Below are positions 42,794 to 52,250 of a DNA stretch of 64,000 nt, piece by piece. Numbering within the stretch: the stretch's first letter is position 1; each line of letters begins with the position of its first letter. Both the position numbers and the translations under genes were made by a program. Below the pieces are notes generated by a model that was not told where the DNA came from, did not search any database, and was given only the letters and a program-made list of their open reading frames with translations. Source of the DNA: MWCO01 sp964488865 (GTDB lineage: Bacteria; Myxococcota_A; Polyangia; Polyangiales; Polyangiaceae); contig CAZAWR010000005.1 in the NCBI GenBank assembly GCA_964488865.1, forward strand, positions 1-64,000, given 5' to 3'.

Positions 42794-45301
42794 GTGGGAA
42801 CCGGTTTGTCACATCGCGGGGAGGGCAAGACGCAGACCCTCTGCGCGCATTGTGGCTTGCCGGTGCCTGCGAGCCTGGTGCAGGCGGAGGGGACGCCCTC
42901 GTTCTGCTGCTCGGGTTGCAAGACGGTGTTCGGGGTCATCCGCAGCGCTGGCTTCGACCGCTTCTACGACCTCAAGGCGGTCGACGACGACCGTGTGGAC
43001 GTGCCGGCCAACCCCAAGCTGGTGACGTTTGCGGAGTTCGATGACCCGGACTTCCTCGAGATGCACACGCGCGTGGTGGACGGTGCCCGCAGGATTGACC
43101 TGTACCTCGAGGGCGTCCATTGCGCAGCTTGCGTGTGGCTGGTCGAGAAGCTCCCGGAGATGCTCGACGGCGTGGTCTCGGTCCGGCTGGACTTCGGCCG
43201 CGCGGTCGCGACGGTGCTGTACGACCCGAACGTGGTAGCTCTCTCCAAGGTCGCGCGGGCGCTTGACCGCGTGGGCTACACGCCGCACCCGTTTCGGTCG
43301 TCGGACCGGAGGGATCTTGCGCGAAAGCAGGAGCGCAAGCTGCTGATCCGGCTCGGTGTGGCCGGGGCGGCGGCGGGCAACGTGATGCTCATTGCGGTGG
43401 CGATGTATGCGGGGGCCGACGAGGACCCCACGGTGGCGAGCCTGTTTCGGTGGGTCAGCCTGCTCATCACCCTTCCCGCGGTGTTTTGGTCCGGCAGGAC
43501 GTTCTTCAGCGGTGCGCTGGCGGGCTTGCGCGCAAGGTCCTTGCACATGGACCTTCCCATCAGTCTCGCGATCGTCGGCGCCACGGCATCGAGCGTTGCG
43601 AACACGGTGATGGGGTACGGGCACGTCTACTTCGATTCGGTGGCGATGTTCTTGCTGTTGCTGTTGGCCGCTCGCTGGGCCCAGATGCGTGCGTTGCGCA
43701 GGGCGTCCGACGCTTCGGAGCTTCTGTTCTCGCTGGCGCCTTCGAAGGCGCGGCTGATCGAGGACGACGGTGCGAGCCGAGAGGTCCCTGTCGAGTCGGT
43801 GGTGGCGGGCCAGCGGGTCGAGGTCAGGGCGGGGGAGAGTGTGCCGGTCGACGGGATCGTGGAGCAGGGGCAATCGCGGATCGACAACTCCCTTCTGACG
43901 GGGGAATCCGTACCGGTGTCGGTGGGTGAAGGGGCGGAGGTTCATGCGGGGGCCAGCAACGTGAGCGCGCGGTTGATTGTGCGGGTCACCGCGACCGGGG
44001 AGAACACGCGAGTCGGTCGGCTGGTGGCGGCTGTGGAAGAAGCACAACGGCGCAAGGCACCGATCGTGCGGTTGGTGGACCGTGTGGCATCGGTCTTCGT
44101 TTCCCTCGTGCTGTTGCTGTCGGGGCTGACCGCTTACGTGTGGTGGGGGGACGGCTCGCAGGTGGTCGTCGAGCGTGTGGTGGCGATGCTGGTGGTCACA
44201 TGTCCGTGTGCGCTGGGCATGGCGACGCCGCTTGCGCTCATCAATGCGCTGGGATCGGCTGCGCGCAACGGAATCTTCGTGAAGGGTGCGGACACGGTGG
44301 AGGCCCTCGCCCGATTGCGGCATGTGGTGCTCGACAAGACGGGGACGCTCACCCAGGGCAAGGTATCGCTGACGTCCTTCGATGGGGGCGACGGGTTGCT
44401 GGAGGCCGTGGCCGCGCTGGAAGCGCAGTCTTCGCACTTGATCGCCCATGCGCTGGAAGCGTCGGCGCCTGCGGGAGCAGCGGTGCGGCACAGGGTGGAG
44501 GATGTGGAGGAAGTGGCTGGGGGAGGCTTGCGTGGGACGGTGGACGGGCGGCGGATGGTCCTCGGGACGGTTGCCTTTCTGAGAGGTTCGGGGGTGGAGG
44601 TGGGGCCGGAGTGGCTGGACCTGTCGAGCCAGGCTGCGGAGCGTGGGGAATCGCCCGTGCTGGTGGCGGTGGACGGCGCGGTGTCTGGGCTCGCCACCTT
44701 CGGGGATCCGTTGCGAGAGGATAGCGTTCGGGCGGTGGGGGCCCTTCGACGAATGGGGATGTCGTTGGCCGTGTTGTCTGGCGACCACCCGGCGGTGGTG
44801 GCGCGGGTGGCCGAGTCCCTTGGGATGGCGAAGGACGACGTGCGCGGGGGTGTGAGCCCGGAGGGCAAGCTCGCGGCGGTGGAGCAGATGGCTGCGCAGG
44901 GGCGGGAAGCCGCGATGATCGGGGACGGCGTGAACGATGCGGCGGCGCTGGCTGTGGCGCGTGTGGGGATCGCGGTGCGGGGTGGGGCGGAGATAAGCCT
45001 CGCTACAGCCGACGTGTTCCTGACGAGGCCCGGATTGATGCCGGCGGTCCATCTCGTTCGTGGGTGCCGTGCGACGCTGCGGCTGGTGTACCGCAACCTC
45101 GGCATCTCTCTGGTGTACAACGCGCTGGGGGCGTCGCTGGCGCTGGCGGGTTACATCGACCCGCTCGTGGCCGCGGTGCTCATGCCGATCTCTTCGTTGA
45201 CGGTCGTTCTGTCGTCGGCACTGGCGCGTCCCTTTCCGTTGCAGGAGGGGCCGTCGCGGCTGGTGGCGGGGGTGGCTCGGGAGCGGGAGGTGCCGGCATG
45301 A
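42794..45301 (+). CDS. ccoI: CcoI (FixI), copper-transporting P1B-type ATPase
   Basis: 835 residues from a GTG at 42794. The N-terminus has a Cys cluster (CAHCG at 17-21, CCSGC at 38-42), then a heavy-metal-binding domain with CAAC (110-113). The catalytic core is complete: TGESVPV, the CPC ion-binding motif (Cys470, Cys472), DKTGTLTQGK with the phosphorylated Asp514, GDGVNDAAAL. It supplies copper to the periplasmic side for CuB of the oxidase. The last codons overlap the ccoS start (ATGA). Confidence 0.95.
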   Translation: MGTGLSHRGEGKTQTLCAHCGLPVPASLVQAEGTPSFCCSGCKTVFGVIRSAGFDRFYDLKAVDDDRVDVPANPKLVTFAEFDDPDFLEMHTRVVDGARRIDLYLEGVHCAACVWLVEKLPEMLDGVVSVRLDFGRAVATVLYDPNVVALSKVARALDRVGYTPHPFRSSDRRDLARKQERKLLIRLGVAGAAAGNVMLIAVAMYAGADEDPTVASLFRWVSLLITLPAVFWSGRTFFSGALAGLRARSLHMDLPISLAIVGATASSVANTVMGYGHVYFDSVAMFLLLLLAARWAQMRALRRASDASELLFSLAPSKARLIEDDGASREVPVESVVAGQRVEVRAGESVPVDGIVEQGQSRIDNSLLTGESVPVSVGEGAEVHAGASNVSARLIVRVTATGENTRVGRLVAAVEEAQRRKAPIVRLVDRVASVFVSLVLLLSGLTAYVWWGDGSQVVVERVVAMLVVTCPCALGMATPLALINALGSAARNGIFVKGADTVEALARLRHVVLDKTGTLTQGKVSLTSFDGGDGLLEAVAALEAQSSHLIAHALEASAPAGAAVRHRVEDVEEVAGGGLRGTVDGRRMVLGTVAFLRGSGVEVGPEWLDLSSQAAERGESPVLVAVDGAVSGLATFGDPLREDSVRAVGALRRMGMSLAVLSGDHPAVVARVAESLGMAKDDVRGGVSPEGKLAAVEQMAAQGREAAMIGDGVNDAAALAVARVGIAVRGGAEISLATADVFLTRPGLMPAVHLVRGCRATLRLVYRNLGISLVYNALGASLALAGYIDPLVAAVLMPISSLTVVLSSALARPFPLQEGPSRLVAGVAREREVPA

Positions 45302-45495
45302 CGGTGGTGTTTGTGCTGTTGCCTCTGGCGGTGGTGCTTGCGGCGGCGTTCGTGGCGATGTTCATTTGGGCCACGAGAGACGGGCAGTTCGACGACGTCC
45401 GGACGCCGCAGTTGCGCATCTTGTTCGAAGAGGATCCTGTTACCCAAGCGGAGGCTCCCTTGCGGGGAGGCTCCGGCGAAAAGGAGCGTTCATGA
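45298..45495 (+). CDS. ccoS: CcoS, cbb3 oxidase maturation protein
   Basis: 65 residues with one helix (VVFVLLPLAVVLAAAFVAMFIWA) and the conserved CcoS stretch ATRDGQFDDVRTPQLRILFE. It is needed to insert heme and copper in other species. It overlaps ccoI by ATGA upstream and actA by ATGA downstream, which ties oxidase maturation to alternative complex III translation. Confidence 0.92.
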   Translation: MTVVFVLLPLAVVLAAAFVAMFIWATRDGQFDDVRTPQLRILFEEDPVTQAEAPLRGGSGEKERS

Positions 45496-46022
45496 ACGGT
45501 CCCACCTGGTCTGCCTGGACGCCCGTGCTCGCGCTGGCGGTCGTGGGCATGGTGGCATGGGGGTGTACCTCGCCGCGCGAGGACTACCAGCCCGAGCAGC
45601 CGATCCCATTCTCCCACAAGATTCACGCGGGAGACCTGAAGGTCGAGTGTCGGTACTGCCACGTGTCCGTCGAAGAAGGGCGTCACTCTTCGATTCCGTC
45701 GGGCAACATCTGCATGAACTGCCATTCCGCGGTCGGCAAGGACAAGGACGGGGTGATCAAGCTGACGAAGTACTACGAGGAGAAGCGTCCGGTGCCTTGG
45801 ATCAAGGTGCACGACCTTCCGGACTTCGCGTACTTCAACCACAGCCGGCACGTGGCGCAGGGCTCTGAGTGCGAGAAGTGTCACGGCAAGGTCGAGGAGC
45901 AGGAAGTGGTCCGGCTCACCCATCGATTCAACATGGGGTGGTGCATCGAGTGTCATCGGGACCCCGATCCGGCTCGCCCGGATCTGAAGGGCCCGACCGA
46001 CTGCACCATTTGCCATCGGTAG
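45492..46022 (+). CDS. actA: ActA, pentaheme cytochrome c of alternative complex III
   Basis: 176 residues from the ATG at 45492, overlapping ccoS. A hydrophobic signal with a lipobox-like Cys25 (VGMVAWGC) suggests a lipid anchor. Five heme motifs: CRYCH (53-57), CMNCH (74-78), CEKCH (127-131), CIECH (151-155) and CTICH (171-175), plus spare His such as FSHKIH and FNHSRH as distal ligands. It is the multiheme electron-output subunit. actB follows after eleven bases. Confidence 0.93.
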   Translation: MNGPTWSAWTPVLALAVVGMVAWGCTSPREDYQPEQPIPFSHKIHAGDLKVECRYCHVSVEEGRHSSIPSGNICMNCHSAVGKDKDGVIKLTKYYEEKRPVPWIKVHDLPDFAYFNHSRHVAQGSECEKCHGKVEEQEVVRLTHRFNMGWCIECHRDPDPARPDLKGPTDCTICHR

Positions 46023-46033
46023 GCGGAGGCACC

Positions 46034-49000
46034 ATGTCGACCAACCACAAGCGTCCAACCACTCCGTTTGCCGGCCCGTCTGCAGAACCCTCGGTGCACG
46101 TGGAGCTGCCGGATGGAACCGGGCTGTCCTTCGACCGCAGGGACTTCCTGCGCATTGGCGCCGCGGCATCCGCAGCCGCGGGGCTGGCCGGCTGTGCCCC
46201 CGACAAGGAAGAGATCCTTCCCCGTCCAGACCGCCCCGAGGAGGCCCGTGTCGGGCTGGCCTTGAGTTATGCCACCACGTGCTTCGCCTGCTCGGCCCAG
46301 TGCGGTGTGCTCGCCCGCGCGCGCGAAGGCCGCGTGGTCAAGCTCGAGGGCAACCCCAACCACCCCGTCAATCAGGGCACCCTCTGCGCTCGTGGACAGG
46401 CGTCCGTCCTCGACCTGTATGACGCCGACCGTCTCCGCTCTTCCCAGATCGTTTCGCGCGCCAAGGTGCCCCCGCTCGACCTGTCCAACGATGCCGTGGA
46501 CGAGAAGGTATCGGCGGCCCTCGTGGGCAAGGACGGCAAGCGTCCTCGCGTGAGGGTGCTGACCGGTGCGATCTCGGGCAACGCCATGACCGCGCTGGTC
46601 GAACAGTTCATGGAGCTCTTTCCGGACAGCGCCCATGTGGCCTGGGAGCCCCTCGCACCCATCGCCGAGACGATCGCAGAGGCATCGAAGCGTTGCTACG
46701 GAGAACGCGGCGTCCCCCAATACAGGCTCCGCCGCGCGAATGTCATCGTCGGCTTCGGCGCCGAGTTCCTGGACACGGCGCTCTCGCCCCTGCAGATGTC
46801 GCGCGGCTTCTCCGTGCGGCGGCACCCGGACCATCAGCACGGCATGTCGAAGCTCTGGGTCTTCGAAGGGCGAATGACGATCACGGGCTCCAACGCGGAC
46901 CGTCGCATCAAGGTGCGTTCCTCCCGGCTGGCGGACGTGGCGCTCGCGATCGCGCACACGATCATCGTGGCGCGCAAGGTCGGCACGTTGGCAGAGAACC
47001 CGTCCGTGGTGGAGGGGCTCAAGGACTTCGAGGCCGGCGCCGTGGCTTCGCGCGTGGGGTTGCCTGCGGAGGCGATCTCAAAGGCGTCGGACTTGCTCAT
47101 CGGTGCGGTGGGACGGAGCCTCGCGATCGGAGGGGGCCCGGCGTCCACGGGCGCTTCCGGGCTCGCCCTGGAGATCGCAATCAACCTGATCAACACAGCG
47201 CTGCAGAACGATGGGCGCACCGTGTTTCACCAGCGTCCCTTTCAGCAAGGAGCGAACCCCTACGGGGACTTGCAGAAGCTCGTGCACGAGATGCGTTCGG
47301 GGCTGGTGGACGTGTTGATCGTGCAGGGAGCCAACCCCGTGTATGACGCTCCACCCGTGTTGGGATTCGTGGAGGCGATGTCCCATGTCCCGCTGGTCGT
47401 GGACATCGCGGACCGGATCGACGAGACCGCGCGCGCGTCGGACCTGGCGTGTGCGGGCGCACACTTCCTGGAGTGCTGGTCGGACGCGTCGCCAAGGGCG
47501 GGGGTCGCTGCCATCGCGCAGCCGGCGATGCGACCGGTCGGCGCGATGCGCGGCCTGGGGGATTGCCTGATCGCCTGGGCCACCAAGGTGTTTGGAGAGA
47601 AGGCCGGGCTGCTGTCGGAAGCGGCGAAGCGCGCGGGCGAGAAGGACGCGGTGCCCTCCCCCACGTATCACTTCGTCCGCGAGCACTGGCAGCGCCACCT
47701 GTTCCCGTTGACGCCCGACACGGGGGACTTCGAGACCTTCTGGAAGGATACGCTGCATGCCGGCATGCTCGTGCCGCGCATCGAGCAGCCCGAGACCCGG
47801 GAGCGTCCGCTGCTCGGATCTGCGTTCCCCTTGCCGAAGATGGAGCCGCCTGCCGAAGGGGAGTTCGAGCTCGCGCTCTACGCTCCCGTGGGCATGTACG
47901 ACGGTCGCCAGGGCAACAACGCTTGGCTGCTGGAGTACCCTGACCCGGTCACGCGGGTGACGTGGGATTGCCCTGTCGGGTTGTCTCGCGGCACGATGAA
48001 GAAGCTCGGCCTCGAGCCGGGAGACCTTTGCGAGGTGAAGGTCGGCGAATGGAAGCTCCGCATGCCCGCCGTCGCCATTCCGGGCCAGCATGACGACGTG
48101 GCCTCGGTCCCGCTCGGCTGGGGGCGACCTTGGGCCGGCCTGGTGGGCGGTGGCCTGGGTCAGAACGGCTACCACCTGCAGGCGTCCGGGCCTCTGGGGC
48201 CTCAGCTGAGCGGCCAGGCCGTGGCGGTCCGCAAGGCCGGAGGACACGTCGCGCTGGCGATTCCCCAGGGCGAGATGACCATCGACCTGGGCCTTCGTCC
48301 TCTCATCCCGTACACGGTTCTTTCGAAGTACAAGCAGGATCCGGCGTCTGGGACCGAGCGTCTGAAAGGCGACTGGTCGATCTGGCCGGGGCACGCGTAC
48401 CCGGACACGCGGTGGGCGATGACCGTGGATCTCGCACGCTGTACCGGGTGCGGGGCGTGCACGATCGCGTGCCAGGCGGAGAACAACATCCCCACCGCCG
48501 GTCGCAAGGGTGTCATCGACGGGCGGGAGATGCACTGGATCCGGGTGGATCGGTACCTGGCGATGCCTGCCCCGCGCACGGCCAAGACGCCCGAGGAGGT
48601 GCGCGCCGCCGCGGCGCGGCGCGAGGAACTCAAGAAGGACGACAGCTGGCTGGACGAACCCGAGGTGATCTTCCAGCCGCTGATGTGCCAGCACTGCGAG
48701 AACGCGCCTTGCGAGACGGTGTGCCCGGTGGGCGCCACCAACCACAGCGCCGATGGCTTGAACGTCCAGGCCTACAACCGGTGCGTCGGGACACGGTATT
48801 GCTCGAACAACTGTCCGTTCAAGGCGCGTCGCTTCAACTGGCTCGACTACAGCAAGGACCAGAGCAACTGGCTGTCACGGCTGTTCGCGCCCCAACTGCC
48901 GCAGATCGCGGCGATGAATACCCGCTGGCCGCTGCCCCTCAAGAACAACCCCGAGGTCACGGTGCGGTCCCGGGGGGTCATGGAGAAGTGCACGTTCTGC

Positions 49001-49246
49001 GTGCAGCGCATCGAGGTGGGGCGAGGGCTCGCGAAGGACGAGGACCGGAAGATCCGGGACGGTGACGTTGTGCCTGCCTGCATGCAGACGTGCCCTGCGC
49101 ACGCGATTCGGTTCGGGAACATGGTGGACGAGCAGAGCGAGGTGGCCCGGCTTCGCAAGAGCAAGCGGGCGTTGACGATGCTCGACGAGCAGAAGATCGG
49201 AAGCTCGGTGACCTATCTCACGAAGGTGCGTAACGATGAAAGCTGA
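46034..49246 (+). CDS. actB: ActB, molybdopterin-type domain plus iron-sulfur domain of alternative complex III
   Basis: 1070 residues from the ATG at 46034. A twin-arginine motif RRDFLRIGA and a lipobox-like Cys54 mark export. Residues ~75-700 resemble molybdopterin oxidoreductases without obvious molybdenum-binding residues. Unusually, the N-terminal cluster motif is kept: Cys83, Cys86, Cys90 and Cys118 (CFACSAQC...TLCARG). The C-terminal ~270 residues form a four-cluster ferredoxin-like domain: CTGCGACTIACQAENN, CQHCENAPCETVCPVGA, CVGTRYCSNNCPFKARRFN, CTFCVQRIEVG and CMQTCPAHAI. It passes electrons between quinol site and ActA. The stop overlaps actC by eleven bases. Confidence 0.95.
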   Translation: MSTNHKRPTTPFAGPSAEPSVHVELPDGTGLSFDRRDFLRIGAAASAAAGLAGCAPDKEEILPRPDRPEEARVGLALSYATTCFACSAQCGVLARAREGRVVKLEGNPNHPVNQGTLCARGQASVLDLYDADRLRSSQIVSRAKVPPLDLSNDAVDEKVSAALVGKDGKRPRVRVLTGAISGNAMTALVEQFMELFPDSAHVAWEPLAPIAETIAEASKRCYGERGVPQYRLRRANVIVGFGAEFLDTALSPLQMSRGFSVRRHPDHQHGMSKLWVFEGRMTITGSNADRRIKVRSSRLADVALAIAHTIIVARKVGTLAENPSVVEGLKDFEAGAVASRVGLPAEAISKASDLLIGAVGRSLAIGGGPASTGASGLALEIAINLINTALQNDGRTVFHQRPFQQGANPYGDLQKLVHEMRSGLVDVLIVQGANPVYDAPPVLGFVEAMSHVPLVVDIADRIDETARASDLACAGAHFLECWSDASPRAGVAAIAQPAMRPVGAMRGLGDCLIAWATKVFGEKAGLLSEAAKRAGEKDAVPSPTYHFVREHWQRHLFPLTPDTGDFETFWKDTLHAGMLVPRIEQPETRERPLLGSAFPLPKMEPPAEGEFELALYAPVGMYDGRQGNNAWLLEYPDPVTRVTWDCPVGLSRGTMKKLGLEPGDLCEVKVGEWKLRMPAVAIPGQHDDVASVPLGWGRPWAGLVGGGLGQNGYHLQASGPLGPQLSGQAVAVRKAGGHVALAIPQGEMTIDLGLRPLIPYTVLSKYKQDPASGTERLKGDWSIWPGHAYPDTRWAMTVDLARCTGCGACTIACQAENNIPTAGRKGVIDGREMHWIRVDRYLAMPAPRTAKTPEEVRAAAARREELKKDDSWLDEPEVIFQPLMCQHCENAPCETVCPVGATNHSADGLNVQAYNRCVGTRYCSNNCPFKARRFNWLDYSKDQSNWLSRLFAPQLPQIAAMNTRWPLPLKNNPEVTVRSRGVMEKCTFCVQRIEVGRGLAKDEDRKIRDGDVVPACMQTCPAHAIRFGNMVDEQSEVARLRKSKRALTMLDEQKIGSSVTYLTKVRNDES

Positions 49247-50708
49247 GACCGCTTCCGCCTCGGTCGCCTATCCGGACGACACGGCCCTGACCGGCTATTC
49301 GCGGGAGGAGAAGGGGGCCGGGTTGTTCGGGGGTCCCCTGTACGAGCGCGAGCCGCTGGTGACGGGGGGCAAGAACTACAAGGACGTCACCGGGGACGTG
49401 GTGGGGTGGTCGGAGCGCTACCCGACGCGTCTGTGGTGGATCGCGCTGAGCATCTCCTTGGCGCTCTTCTCGCTGTTTTTGGTGGGCATGGGCGCCGTGA
49501 TCGGTCTGGGCACCGGCATTCTGGGCATCAACCACCCGATCGGCTGGGGCTCCTTCATCATCAACTTCGTCTTCTGGATCGGCATCGGTCACGCCGGCAC
49601 GCTCATCTCTGCCATCCTCTTCTTGTTCAGGCAGAAGTGGAGGACGGGTATCAACCGCACGGCGGAGGCGATGACGATCTTCGCGGTCATGGTGGCCGGC
49701 ATGTTCCCCTTGCTGCACACCGGCCGTCCGTGGTTCGCCTACTGGCTGACGCCCGTTCCCAATGGTCGTGGTCCGCTCTGGCCGAACTTCAACTCGCCCC
49801 TCGCCTGGGACGTCTTCGCCGTCAGCACCTACCTGACCATCTCGCTCGTGTTCTGGTATCTCGGTCTGCTGCCGGACCTCGCCTCGATTCGCGACCGTGC
49901 CGAACACAAGTGGCGCCGCTTCGTATACGACGTGCTCTGCCTGGGCTGGAACGGGTCGAACCGGGCCTGGAGCCACTACGAGTCGGCGTACTTGATGCTC
50001 GCGGGGCTCTCCACGCCGCTCGTGCTGTCGGTGCACACCATCGTCTCGTTCGACTTCGCCACGTCGGGCCTTCCGGGCTGGCACGCCACCATCTTCCCCC
50101 CCTACTTCGTCATCGGGGCCATCTTCTCGGGCTTCGCGATGGTCGTGACCCTGATGGTCATCATGCGCAAGGTCTACGGCCTCGAGAAGTACATCACCCT
50201 CAACCACCTCGAAGCCATGAACAAGATCATCATGTTCACCGGCATGGTGGTGGGCTTCGCCTACTCGACCGAGTTTTTCATGGCCTGGTACTCAGGCAAT
50301 CCCTACGAAGGGTTCATCTTCGTCAACCGCGCCTTCGGCCCCTATGCTTGGGCCTACTGGATCATGTTCACCTGCAACGCCTTCGTTCCGCAGTTGTTCT
50401 GGTTCAAGAGGTTCCGGCGAAGCATCCCGGTCATGTTCGCGGTCGCAATCCTCGTGAACGTGGGCATGTACTTCGAGCGCTACGTGATCGTGGTGACGAC
50501 GCTGCACCGTGACTTCTTGCCGGGGTCTTGGGGCATGTACACGTTCACGGCGTTCGACTGGATGATCCTGCTCGGGTCGTTCGGCATGTTCATGACCTTC
50601 TTCCTGATCTTCACGCGGGTGTTCCCGGTGGTGGCCATCTCCGAGGTCAAGGGCGTCATGCCGCCGGATCAGGGACGCGTGAAGGGAGAGGAGGTGTCCC
50701 GTGGCTAA
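49236..50708 (+). CDS. actC: ActC, NrfD-like quinone-binding membrane subunit of alternative complex III
   Basis: 490 residues with about ten membrane helices. The conserved family segments are present: NHPIGWGSFIINFVFWIGIGHAGTLISAIL, with the His of GIGHAGT at the expected quinol site, FPLLHTGRPW, LSTPLVLSVHTIVSFDFATS and HLEAMNKIIMFTGMVVGFAY. NrfD-type subunits oxidise menaquinol and may pump protons. It starts inside the end of actB and ends eight bases inside actD. Confidence 0.95.
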   Translation: MKAETASASVAYPDDTALTGYSREEKGAGLFGGPLYEREPLVTGGKNYKDVTGDVVGWSERYPTRLWWIALSISLALFSLFLVGMGAVIGLGTGILGINHPIGWGSFIINFVFWIGIGHAGTLISAILFLFRQKWRTGINRTAEAMTIFAVMVAGMFPLLHTGRPWFAYWLTPVPNGRGPLWPNFNSPLAWDVFAVSTYLTISLVFWYLGLLPDLASIRDRAEHKWRRFVYDVLCLGWNGSNRAWSHYESAYLMLAGLSTPLVLSVHTIVSFDFATSGLPGWHATIFPPYFVIGAIFSGFAMVVTLMVIMRKVYGLEKYITLNHLEAMNKIIMFTGMVVGFAYSTEFFMAWYSGNPYEGFIFVNRAFGPYAWAYWIMFTCNAFVPQLFWFKRFRRSIPVMFAVAILVNVGMYFERYVIVVTTLHRDFLPGSWGMYTFTAFDWMILLGSFGMFMTFFLIFTRVFPVVAISEVKGVMPPDQGRVKGEEVSRG

Positions 50709-51417
50709 CAAGAAGGGCAAGAAGGCCAAGAAGGCCGAGAGCGCGCCTCGCTCCTCCGAACACGCGGACGAGTCGATCGAGCAGGAAAAGGCCCAGGCCT
50801 CGTCTGAACAGGACGACCCGGACGGGCCCGAGCCTCCGGTCGAGAAGGAGTCTCCAGCTCCGAAGAAGGCGGCGAAGAAGGGGGCTGAGTCTCCCTCCAA
50901 GGCGGCGGGTGTCCTCGCCTTGTTCGATCATCCGAACACCACCCTCGTCGCGGCGACGAAGGCCCGGGACCACGGCTTCGAGCGGTGGGATGTCTACACG
51001 CCCTTTCCCGTGCACGGGATGGACGATGCGATGGGGCTGGGCAGGTCCCCGGTGCCCTGGATCACTTTCGTCATGGGGGTGGTCGGCTTCTGTGCGGCCA
51101 TCATCATCCAGTTCGGGACGATGGTGTACAGCTGGCCGATGAACTACGGCGGCAAGCCCTTTGCCTCGTGGCCCTCCTTCGTGCCGATCACCTTCGAGAT
51201 GACGGTGTTCGCGGCGGGTGTGTCGACCGCCATTGGAGCCCTGTTCCTCGGCGGTGTGTTGCGACCGCGCAAGCGCATCGCACACCGGCACGTGACGAGC
51301 CATCGCTTCGCGATCTTCGTGGAGGCTTCGGACCCCAAGTACGACGAGCAGGGGACGGTGTCCCTGTTCCGCAAGGCGGGCGCCATGGATGTTCGCGTGG
51401 TCAAGGAGGGGGAGTGA
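50701..51417 (+). CDS. actD: ActD, DUF3341 subunit of alternative complex III with a charged N-terminal extension
   Basis: 238 residues from a GTG at 50701, with GAGGAGGTG just upstream. The first ~68 residues are Lys/Ala/Glu/Pro-rich (NKKGKKAKKAESAPRSS) and probably disordered on the cytoplasmic side; usual ActD proteins lack such a long extension. The core fits DUF3341: GVLALFDHPNTTLVAATKAR, YTPFPVHGMDDAMGL, two helices around PWITFVMGVVGFCAAIII and FEMTVFAAGVSTAIGALFLGG. The stop and the actE start share a base (TGATG). Confidence 0.92.
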   Translation: MANKKGKKAKKAESAPRSSEHADESIEQEKAQASSEQDDPDGPEPPVEKESPAPKKAAKKGAESPSKAAGVLALFDHPNTTLVAATKARDHGFERWDVYTPFPVHGMDDAMGLGRSPVPWITFVMGVVGFCAAIIIQFGTMVYSWPMNYGGKPFASWPSFVPITFEMTVFAAGVSTAIGALFLGGVLRPRKRIAHRHVTSHRFAIFVEASDPKYDEQGTVSLFRKAGAMDVRVVKEGE

Positions 51418-52250
51418 TGAGTCGCAAGGTTGCTTCCTCGGTCGGCACGACGTGGGCTCTGGGTTGGGCCCTGTCCGGCGTCCTCGTGCTCGGCGCTGTG
51501 GCGTGCAACGAGTACGGCATTCCTGCGGGGCCGAGCCCACACCGCGAGTTCAACTTCCTGGACATGGGGGACCAACCCAAGATGAAGGCGCAGCGGGGCG
51601 ACCTTCGCGGCGGGCCGTCGTTCCTCACGCCGCCCGGCGCGATCCCGCAGGACTTCGAGCCCTACCCCTACAAGGGGCAACCCGACCGCGCGGGCGCGGA
51701 GCTCAAAAACCCCCTGTCAGAGCGCGACGCGAAGATGCTCGAGCGAGGCAAGCTCATGTTCGAGCGCTATTGCGTTCCTTGCCACGATGCGACCGGGGAC
51801 GGAAAGGGCCTGGTGATCGAGAAGGGCTTCCCCGCGCCTCCCTCGCTCATGACCCAGAAGGTTCGGGACTGGTCCGACGGCCGGATCTTTCACGTGATCA
51901 CGGACGGACAGAACATCATGCCGTCGTACGCTACGCAGATCCGCCCGAGGGACCGGTGGGCGGCGGTCGAGTGGGTACGGGACCTTCAGTCCAAGCAGCC
52001 TGTGGCGCCGCCTGCGGCGAACGCGGCTCCCCCCGTGGATAGCGCTGCCCCGCCTGTGGATAGCGCTGCCCCGCCTGTGGATAGCGCGGCTCCGCCCGCG
52101 GATAGCGCGGGTCCGCCCGCGGATAGCGCGGCAGCACCGGGCTCGGCATACCCGCCGTCTGCTCCCGGTTCGGCCGCCCCGAAGACAAGCAGCGGGGATG
52201 GCTCAGGTGCACCTGCGGGTTCGGCTCCCGCGCATGGGGAGGTGAAGTGA
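51417..52250 (+). CDS. actE: ActE, monoheme cytochrome c lipoprotein of alternative complex III
   Basis: 277 residues. The signal ends at Cys30 (SGVLVLGAVAC), a lipobox. The N-terminal GPSPHREFNFLDMGDQPKMK stretch is typical of ActE. The single heme motif CVPCH (119-123) has an axial Met in GQNIMPSYA. After residue ~197 comes a low-complexity tail of about 80 residues with PPVDSAA repeats, longer than in most homologues and probably periplasmic. TGATG junctions link it to actD and actF. Confidence 0.93.
   Translation: MSRKVASSVGTTWALGWALSGVLVLGAVACNEYGIPAGPSPHREFNFLDMGDQPKMKAQRGDLRGGPSFLTPPGAIPQDFEPYPYKGQPDRAGAELKNPLSERDAKMLERGKLMFERYCVPCHDATGDGKGLVIEKGFPAPPSLMTQKVRDWSDGRIFHVITDGQNIMPSYATQIRPRDRWAAVEWVRDLQSKQPVAPPAANAAPPVDSAAPPVDSAAPPVDSAAPPADSAGPPADSAAAPGSAYPPSAPGSAAPKTSSGDGSGAPAGSAPAHGEVK
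52030..52135 (+). repeat. 21-bp tandem repeat in the ActE tail
   Basis: Five imperfect copies of a 21 bp unit (GATAGCGCTGCCCCGCCTGTG and variants) code for the PPVDSAA and PPADSAA/G heptads of the ActE tail. Confidence 0.8.

Noticed and set aside
42809..45052. Open frame of 747 codons on the - strand
   Set aside because: Antisense shadow of the copper ATPase gene ccoI.
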